From Bacteroidales bacterium (GTDB lineage: Bacteria; Bacteroidota; Bacteroidia; Bacteroidales; UBA932), in contig JAFTYS010000055.1 of the NCBI GenBank assembly GCA_017461285.1, positions 1 to 12,019 of the forward strand: DNA of 12,019 bases, given 5' to 3'. Positions 7,497 to 12,019 of this stretch are shown piece by piece (position 1 is the first letter of the stretch; every line of letters begins with the position of its first letter). The position numbers were made by a program, and so were the translations under genes. The notes beneath the pieces were generated by a model. That model made no database searches. It was not told the origin of the DNA and saw only the letters and a program-made list of their open reading frames with translations.

Positions 7497-8048
7497 TCAG
7501 AAGCGCCAGCTTATGCCGGTGATCAGACCGTTATATGCGTGTCCGAAACCTAGTTCCAGAAACCATGAGATCCTGTTTCCTGTCGCTATTCCGACCGGAG
7601 TTATCTGCCAGGCGGTGATCAATCTTTCAGAGTCGGTGGAAAGGTCCATGCCTGCTCCTAATCCAAATGAAGCATAGTATCGGAATCTTGAATCAAATCC
7701 GGTAGTGAACTTTATTTCCGGCATCACTGAGAATGCCTGAAGCCGGTCTATGCCTTCCCCTTCAGAAGTCTTCATCGTGCGCCATGAATTCCTGTAGTTC
7801 ACTTTTGCGCCTAATGAAAGCCATTCCTGCATCTTGAAATTGAAGTCGGCGGAGAAGAGGCCGACAGTCTTCATAGGGCCATATGATGTTTCGTTTGCGG
7901 GGTCTTCTCCCATCAGGTATACGAGGTTCAGCACGTCAACCGGTATCCAGCCCAGCCTGGCTTCATATCTGTTTTCCTGTGCCATTGATGTGCGTGACAT
8001 GATAAGTGATAGCCCGATCAACAATAGGGTAGTCAGAATCCGTTTCAT
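7497..8048 (-). CDS. Small outer-membrane beta-barrel-like protein
   Basis: This is a 183-residue protein with signal peptide KRILTTLLLIGLSLIMSRTS ending MAQ (about residue 24). The mature protein (ENRYEARLGWIPVDVLNLVY onward) shows alternating-strand patterns such as FSADFNFKMQEWLSLGAKVNY, YYASFGLGAGMDL and ISWFLELGFGHAYNGLITG, and ends SWRF with a terminal Phe. Size and pattern fit an 8-stranded OmpW/OmpA-like barrel of the sort common in Bacteroidota, but no named family is assigned. It is the first gene of a three-gene minus-strand set (8048 down to 6274). No clear TAnnTTTG element is found in the 222 bp upstream, so its promoter is either divergent from consensus or alternative-sigma dependent. 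Confidence 0.85.
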   Translation of the reverse strand: MKRILTTLLLIGLSLIMSRTSMAQENRYEARLGWIPVDVLNLVYLMGEDPANETSYGPMKTVGLFSADFNFKMQEWLSLGAKVNYRNSWRTMKTSEGEGIDRLQAFSVMPEIKFTTGFDSRFRYYASFGLGAGMDLSTDSERLITAWQITPVGIATGNRISWFLELGFGHAYNGLITGISWRF

Positions 8049-8060
8049 ATAAGTTCGTTT
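8032..8060 (-). repeat. Copy 2 of the 29-bp repeat spanning a start codon
   Basis: This is the counterpart of 7458-7486, placed identically relative to the ATG of the 7497-8048 gene. The three differences are one upstream of the ATG and two in codons 4-5. Confidence 0.6.
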
Positions 8061-8117
8061 AATTGTTTATAATAGATGCATACTGGGGATGATTCGTTAC
8101 ATCCGCCAGTTAAAAAT

Positions 8118-8140
8118 GTCATATTTTTTATAAGTATGAC
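8118..8140. promoter_or_regulatory. Imperfectly characterised inverted repeat upstream of the barrel operon
   Basis: GTCATA and TATGAC form perfect 6-bp arms around an 11-bp AT-rich spacer, about 70 bp upstream of the ATG at 8048. It could be an operator for the three-gene minus-strand set. The nearby palindrome ATAGTACTAT (8155-8164) is also found at 1039-1048. Function is inferred from position alone. Confidence 0.3.
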
Positions 8141-8181
8141 GATGCATGTCGCGAATAGTACTATCCTGTTTTATAAAATCG

Positions 8182-8223
8182 GGCGTGCTAACCCATGCCT
8201 TTAAAGCATGGGTTTGGCACGCC
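8182..8223 (-). terminator. Long hairpin downstream of the M56-TonB gene, terminator or REP-like
   Basis: The arms GGCGTGCTAACCCATGC (8182-8198) and GCATGGGTTTGGCACGCC (8206-8223) pair almost fully, with one extra base in the right arm and one mismatch, around a 7-base loop CTTTAAA. It lies about 47 bp after the stop of the M56-TonB gene. On that strand it is followed by GATTTTATAAAAC, a weak T-rich tract, so it can act as a terminator. Flanking AT-rich sequences (TTATAAAATC on the left, GATTTATAA on the right) extend the pairing imperfectly. Its length and symmetry also recall dispersed REP or IS200/IS605-end hairpins. Confidence 0.6.
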
Positions 8224-8270
8224 TTGATTTATAAATTGTTGATATATAGTCTGTTATGCTGGCGGGTGTG

Positions 8271-9971
8271 CTAGATCTTAAAGATGACAGGGAAGACATA
8301 TGAGACAGAAACAGCTTCGCCGTTCTCATCTCTTCCCGGGGTCCAAAGCGGTGATCCGCTGACTACGCGGACAGCTTCCTTGTCGAGCTCTGCATTTACG
8401 CCCCTAAGTACTTTCACGTCAGTTACTTTGCCTTCTTCTGTCACGGTAAACTGTACTGTGACCCTGCCCTGAACCTTAGACTGACGGCATGATTCCGGAT
8501 AAACGACATTTTCACCTACCCACTTTGAGAACTCATTGGCGTCTCCTCCATTGAAGCCAGGCTTCTGGGCCACCAGCTGGAACGGTACTACCTTCTTCTC
8601 ACTTTTCTGAGCCTCTTCTATTTCAACATACTTTCCGCCCCTGACCTTATACTGCTTTCCCTTCATGTGATAGACGGTTTCCTGCTCGTCAGGCTGCTTG
8701 GTGCAGTCCCAAATGCCTGTGACATAATTGTTATTCGGTGTGACTACACCTAATACTTTTTTGCCATTAGACCGATATGTGGTAAAAGTGACAGCACCTT
8801 CCTCTTTCAAATGACTTTCATACGCTGCTGGCGTTGCCATATTACCGTTATGGAAGTAGTATTCATTTTGGCCTAGAGGCATTCCTTTCTGTTGGGATCT
8901 CAGTTCATTGCCATTGTGGTCGAAATAAATCATTGTAATTGAGCCGGCCTCTTCATCAATAATGAAGCGTCCTTCCGACAAATTCTTCTCCCTGAAAGAA
9001 TTTTTACTATCTTTGTCGTCAGGAGTGTTATGGACCTTGACAACTCTAGCTTTCAGAGTGTCAGCCGTAGTCTCAGGCTGCTGGTCTTCATACCGGTAAT
9101 CTACCTTTGTCTCGGCAGTTGCTGCCAGAGAGATTCCCACGAGAGGGATGACGTAGAGAGCCTTCCAGACGCTCATACGTGATGACTTTTTGTTTAACAT
9201 CATAGTAATACGTGCTTTAAGTGTACTGTGATTAAAGCTGTTAGCAACTGAGTAGCCGCTCTTGCTGACAGCTTTTCTTATCAATAGATATTGGTATTCC
9301 TTGATATTTGCTCCGCTTCTCAGGACTGCATCATCCGCTTCGAACTCATGGAGGGCACGAAGGTCTGCCTTAAGCATCCATATTGCCGGGTTGAACCACT
9401 GGAGGGCAGTTATCATGTCGACAAAAAGGATGTCCCACGAATGTCTGAGGGCGATATGTGCCTTCTCGTGAGTCAGGATCTGAGAGTAGCCGCTCTCGTA
9501 ATCCTCACGGGAAATCACGATGTATTTCATCCAGCTGAACGGTGCTGTATCATTTTCTGTAATTATCAGGGTCTCGCCGCTTTCAAGAGTCTGTCTGCTT
9601 CCGCCGCCGATGATCCGCATGATGCCGATTATCGAAATGGCAACATGTACAAGCACCGCCAGTGCGCCGAGGACGAATAACGATCCGAGGACGACCGGCC
9701 ATATAGGAGCGGACACTTCCGGAACCATAGCGACAGTTTCGGTCGCTTCGCCGACGATGGTCTCTGTTGATGCCGACACTGCCGGCAGGATGACGACTTC
9801 CTTTATGGTTATGACGCAGAGGGGGAGTATGAATGAAAGGGCGGCCGTTCCGAGAAGCACGATACGGTTGAAGCGGTGGAATGTGTCCTTGCTGAGCAGC
9901 AGGCGGTAGAACATATAGAATACCGCCAATGCGATAGCAGCCTTACCTTGGTATATGAGGAATTCAGTCAT
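8271..9971 (-). CDS. M56 (BlaR1/MecR1-type) sensor protease fused to a TonB C-terminal domain
   Basis: This 566-residue integral membrane protein has candidate helices at about 8-26, 36-57, 91-120 and 268-286. The cytosolic M56 zinc-protease domain has HEKAH (168-172, the HExxH motif), followed by LHEFEADDAVLRSG (207-220), the usual downstream acidic-ligand region, so catalysis looks intact. NSFNHSTLKARITMMLNKK (244-262) is the family's conserved lead-in to the last helix. Residues about 287-465 are an extracytoplasmic region without a penicillin-binding signature, so this is not a beta-lactam sensor by sequence. Residues about 467-566 are a TonB C-terminal domain (VYPESCRQSKVQGRVTVQF, EEGKVTDVKVLRGV, WTPGRDENGEAVSVSY). 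By family knowledge it should cleave or inactivate the repressor encoded 3 bp upstream when it senses a signal. The TonB domain may reach the outer membrane or sense it; this is inference. Confidence 0.94.
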   Translation of the reverse strand: MTEFLIYQGKAAIALAVFYMFYRLLLSKDTFHRFNRIVLLGTAALSFILPLCVITIKEVVILPAVSASTETIVGEATETVAMVPEVSAPIWPVVLGSLFVLGALAVLVHVAISIIGIMRIIGGGSRQTLESGETLIITENDTAPFSWMKYIVISREDYESGYSQILTHEKAHIALRHSWDILFVDMITALQWFNPAIWMLKADLRALHEFEADDAVLRSGANIKEYQYLLIRKAVSKSGYSVANSFNHSTLKARITMMLNKKSSRMSVWKALYVIPLVGISLAATAETKVDYRYEDQQPETTADTLKARVVKVHNTPDDKDSKNSFREKNLSEGRFIIDEEAGSITMIYFDHNGNELRSQQKGMPLGQNEYYFHNGNMATPAAYESHLKEEGAVTFTTYRSNGKKVLGVVTPNNNYVTGIWDCTKQPDEQETVYHMKGKQYKVRGGKYVEIEEAQKSEKKVVPFQLVAQKPGFNGGDANEFSKWVGENVVYPESCRQSKVQGRVTVQFTVTEEGKVTDVKVLRGVNAELDKEAVRVVSGSPLWTPGRDENGEAVSVSYVFPVIFKI

Positions 9972-9974
9972 GGC

Positions 9975-10340
9975 CTATTTGTTTTGTCCGTTTTCAATCT
10001 GCTCGATAAGCTCCTTCAGCTCTTCTACAGTGATTTTCTCTTCCTTTACAAGTGTAGATACTGCACTGAGGTATGAGTTGTTGAAGTAGCTGCTGATGAC
10101 GCCCTTGAATGTCCTTCCTGCATAGTCTTCGCGGGAAACGACAGGGTAGTACTGGTAGGAATTTCCGTACGCCTTGTGGCTCACATATCCGTTCGCCTCA
10201 AGATTGCGGACCATTGTAGAAAGGGTGTTGAAATGCGGCTTCGGCTCGTCGTAGTGCTCCAGAAGCTCACGTACGAACATCGCCCCTTTATCCCAAAAGA
10301 GATTCATGATCTCTTCCTCTTTTTTAGTCAGTTTCTTCAT
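9975..10340 (-). CDS. BlaI/MecI-family transcriptional repressor
   Basis: This is a 121-residue winged-helix repressor of normal family length. Residues about 3-70 form the DNA-binding domain: KLTKKEEEIMNLFWDKG, VRELLEHY, then HFNTLSTMVRNLEANGYVSH as recognition helix and wing entry. Residues about 75-121 form the dimerisation part (YAGRTFKGVISSYFNNSYLS, VKEEKITVEELKELIEQIE), where the partner M56 protease usually cleaves in this family. The gene ends 3 bp before the M56-TonB start, so the pair is a co-transcribed repressor/antirepressor module. The promoter just upstream carries an inverted repeat over the -7 element, suggesting self-repression. Regulated genes beyond its own operon are not known; the barrel operon downstream is one candidate. 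Confidence 0.96.
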   Translation of the reverse strand: MKKLTKKEEEIMNLFWDKGAMFVRELLEHYDEPKPHFNTLSTMVRNLEANGYVSHKAYGNSYQYYPVVSREDYAGRTFKGVISSYFNNSYLSAVSTLVKEEKITVEELKELIEQIENGQNK

Positions 10341-10346
10341 GTCGGT

Positions 10347-10369
10347 TTACCTTTACGACACAAAGGTAA
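10347..10369. promoter_or_regulatory. Candidate BlaI-type operator over the -7 element
   Basis: TTACCTTT (10347-10354) and AAAGGTAA (10362-10369) are perfect 8-bp inverted arms with a 7-bp spacer. The repeat covers the -7 element and start of transcription of the repressor gene, exactly where a self-repressing dimer would bind. The half-sites differ from the classical TACA/TGTA of staphylococcal BlaI, so this remains a prediction. Confidence 0.6.
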
Positions 10370-10391
10370 CTAAATTTTCTTTTAATGCAAC
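10361..10391 (-). promoter_or_regulatory. Promoter of the BlaI/M56-TonB operon
   Basis: On the minus strand, TACCTTTG (10368-10361) matches the Bacteroidota -7 consensus TAnnTTTG. A -33 element GTTG (10391-10388, one mismatch to TTTG) lies 19 bp upstream, the normal spacing. Transcription should start near 10355, leaving a leader of about 15 bases before the ATG at 10340. Confidence 0.7.
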
Positions 10392-10408
10392 TATTTTACA
10401 TAGTTTAT

Positions 10409-10427
10409 TAACTAAAAAATCTAGTTA
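10409..10427. promoter_or_regulatory. Second inverted repeat upstream of the repressor promoter
   Basis: TAACTA (10409-10414) and TAGTTA (10422-10427) are separated by 7 bp, the same spacer as in the repeat at 10347-10369, and sit just upstream of the -33 element. A shorter pair CTAT/ATAG (10391-10403) lies between. Multiple sites could bind repressor cooperatively; this is inference. Confidence 0.4.
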
Positions 10428-10467
10428 GTACATTCCATGATGGCGGTTGTCCTATTATAAAATGTTA

Positions 10468-10498
10468 AATGCCAGCACTTTGTGATGGTGCTGGCATT
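10468..10498 (-). terminator. Terminator of the M56/M23/ExbD-like gene
   Basis: AATGCCAGCAC (10468-10478) and GTGCTGGCATT (10488-10498) form a perfect 11-bp stem with a 9-base loop, 24 bp after the stop codon at 10523. On the minus strand the stem is followed by AACATTTTATAATAGG, a modest T-rich tail. This separates the gene from the BlaI operon, which has its own promoter. Confidence 0.75.
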
Positions 10499-10522
10499 AG
10501 TGTCAAGACTGATCTTATTTGC

Positions 10523-12019
10523 TTATCTTCTTGCCAGGACGACTCTTGGCTCCACTTCAGACACATTCATCGGTACAGCCCGATAGATCACCTGCATCTG
10601 TTCATCTGAAAGTTCTGCGAGCAGTTTCCCGAAGACTTCTGCCGACACCTCCTCACGAAGTTCCGTGTAGGCGGTGGTGATAAGCTTCATCGCCTTGGTG
10701 TAGTCCTCGTATGAAGTGGCTCTGTCATTCTGGAATGTTATCATACCTTTGCTGACCCTGAACTGTCTGATTGAACCGTCTGGCATCTGAATGTCCTTCA
10801 TTTCCATTTCCGGACATTCGGCCTTATCTTCCGGATTCGAGATCAGCTCTTTCAATCTGGCTAGTTCCTTGGCATATAGGTCATCATTGTGCAGACTGCC
10901 TTTCACGTAAGTGCTTCCAAGAAACATTTCACCGTTAGAGTTTACCCTCATGACGATGATGTTTCTGCGATTGGTGCCTGCGAGGACATCTACTGTGGCT
11001 GGGTACAGTTCACTCTTTGGCGCAGGCGGCAGACGCTTTTCAATCGTGCTTTCATGGGTTTCATACCTGACCTTCAACGCCCTGGCATTGCGGAGCTGCT
11101 CCTTGATGTCGGTGATGACTCCCATCGGGATATTATCCTCTGCTGCAATGTGGACTGTGGCAGAATGCATGTTAGTCCCGTCGCCAAAGAACTCTGCAAC
11201 AGCATTGCCGATCTGATCTTTTGCTGTCTGCTTTCCGTTGCAGAATATCGCGTACTCTATTCCGGAAGCAACGGGCATCTCTCTGATGCTTATCATGAAA
11301 GGCCCCTTGACAGGCTTGTCGGATGTGAAGAACGGTGACGGGTCAACAGGAATGTCATGCTGGCGAAGCTCGAAATGCAGATGGGCTCCTGTAGCTCTTC
11401 CGGTCGAGCCGGCATATCCTATAAGCTGTCCTTTAAATACCTTTCCGTTATAAGTCCATCCTGTGTGGTCGGCTGTAGTGGAGATATGATGGGTGTGTCC
11501 TGAAATATCATGCCCCGAATCTTTACCTTTGAAACTCAATGTCGAAGCAAAGTCCACCTGTGAAAGATGCGCATACCTTGTCTCATAACCGTCAGCGTGC
11601 TTCAGGATAAGCATAAGTCCGTTACTGTCGTCGCGTGTAATGGATGATATTTCACCATCTGCTGCCGCATAGACAGGATCACCTTCGTCAAGTACGTAGT
11701 CTATTCCAGAGTGAGATCGTCCCGCTTTGCCAGCAGCGAATGAGTTGCTGACGGTAGCGTCGCATGGAGGACATATATCTATATATGTAGCTTCCGTGCC
11801 ATTTGTCAGGTTCGTTGAAACTTCGTCTGAAGCCTTTACCTCTTTTGTACCGCAGCCGAAGGCCACAAAGACAGCTGCGATTACGGGGAGTGTGGCAGCC
11901 AGCCTGATCCAGGCCCCTTTGCCACGACGTGATTGAGTCATCATAATGAATCTTTGTTTTGTCAATGAATGATTCAACCCACAGGATATATCCGGATTAT
12001 AACCAAAGAGTTGTTTGAA
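10523..12019 (-). CDS. M56-type sensor protein with M23 endopeptidase and two ExbD-like segments, 5' end cut by window
   Basis: The frame is open from the stop at 10523 to the window edge (498 codons plus stop), so the N-terminus is missing. Residue numbers here count from an internal TTG at 11977, which is not a credible start: the 14 codons upstream read FKQLFGYNPDISCG and continue into LNHSLTKQRFIMM, the motif before the last helix of M56 proteins (compare NSFNHSTLKARITMM in the neighbouring M56 protein). Residues 23-42 are that helix. Residues about 65-215 are an M23 zinc endopeptidase domain with H89, D93 (HSGID), H137 (YAHLS) and H199/H201 (HLHFE) all present, so it is probably active on peptidoglycan cross-links. 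A His-rich insert sits at about 148-180. Residues about 226-306 resemble the ExbD/TolR periplasmic domain, and about 337-478 resemble the C-terminal half of Bacteroidota ExbD (VSKGMITFQNDRATSYEDY, then MNVSEVEP). Confidence 0.88.
   Translation of the reverse strand, partial: FKQLFGYNPDISCGLNHSLTKQRFIMMTQSRRGKGAWIRLAATLPVIAAVFVAFGCGTKEVKASDEVSTNLTNGTEATYIDICPPCDATVSNSFAAGKAGRSHSGIDYVLDEGDPVYAAADGEISSITRDDSNGLMLILKHADGYETRYAHLSQVDFASTLSFKGKDSGHDISGHTHHISTTADHTGWTYNGKVFKGQLIGYAGSTGRATGAHLHFELRQHDIPVDPSPFFTSDKPVKGPFMISIREMPVASGIEYAIFCNGKQTAKDQIGNAVAEFFGDGTNMHSATVHIAAEDNIPMGVITDIKEQLRNARALKVRYETHESTIEKRLPPAPKSELYPATVDVLAGTNRRNIIVMRVNSNGEMFLGSTYVKGSLHNDDLYAKELARLKELISNPEDKAECPEMEMKDIQMPDGSIRQFRVSKGMITFQNDRATSYEDYTKAMKLITTAYTELREEVSAEVFGKLLAELSDEQMQVIYRAVPMNVSEVEPRVVLARR

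Noticed and set aside
8086..8104. GGATG/CATCC short inverted repeat
   Set aside because: The arms are only 5 bp with an 8-bp spacer, easily expected by chance.
8049..8270. Small gene or RNA in the gap between the M56-TonB gene and the barrel operon
   Set aside because: I found no convincing frame; the region holds inverted repeats and a hairpin only. A small RNA cannot be excluded without transcript data.
8271..10340. Beta-lactam resistance (blaR1-blaI) locus
   Set aside because: The M56 protein ends in a TonB domain and has no visible penicillin-binding sensor motif, and no beta-lactamase gene is nearby. The signal sensed is unknown.
10889..11338. Plus-strand frames (to 149 codons) opposite the M23/ExbD-like gene
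   Set aside because: The minus strand holds conserved M23 catalytic motifs and ExbD-like signatures; the plus-strand products are Cys-rich shadows.

Overview
The window looks like chromosomal DNA of a Bacteroidota bacterium, most likely order Bacteroidales, with GC near one half. The reasons are the gene families present (a FecI-type ECF sigma factor, a FecR protein with a DUF4974-like tail, a TonB-dependent receptor with an STN domain, a DUF4249-type lipoprotein, and M56 proteins fused to other domains), the TAnnTTTG-type -7 promoter elements, and the lack of clear Shine-Dalgarno sequences. Genus cannot be told from this stretch. No rRNA, tRNA, CRISPR array, transposase or phage gene was seen.

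Left edge (1-414, minus): the 5' part of an exported, probably outer-membrane beta-barrel protein. It diverges from the next block across a 96-bp gap.

Block A (511-6288, plus): a cell-surface signalling and uptake operon. It holds an ECF sigma factor, a membrane-anchored FecR anti-sigma factor, an STN-containing TonB-dependent receptor, a DUF4249-type lipoprotein and a second lipoprotein of unknown function. The expected circuit is that ligand binding at the receptor signals through the STN domain to FecR, which releases the sigma factor to switch on the operon. There is no SusD homologue, so this is not a classic polysaccharide-utilisation pair, and the substrate is unknown. The receptor seems to have lost the carboxypeptidase-like domain normally found between STN and plug.

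Block B (8048 down to 6274, minus): three closely spaced envelope genes, two for small beta-barrel-like outer-membrane proteins and one for a BamE/SmpA-like lipoprotein. The last overlaps the end of block A tail to tail by 15 bp.

Block C (12019 down to 8271, minus): two M56 (BlaR1/MecR1-type) sensor-protease genes around a BlaI/MecI repressor. The repressor gene sits 3 bp upstream of an M56 protein with a C-terminal TonB domain, and its promoter carries inverted repeats that are good operator candidates. The other M56-type gene runs off the right edge. The part visible here encodes the end of an M56 domain, its last membrane helix, an M23 endopeptidase domain with catalytic residues intact, and two ExbD-like segments. 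Its apparent TTG start at 11977 is an artefact, because the frame stays open to the window edge and the upstream residues read as M56 sequence. Side by side, the two M56 proteins carry TonB-like and ExbD-like domains, which is the most interesting feature of the window.
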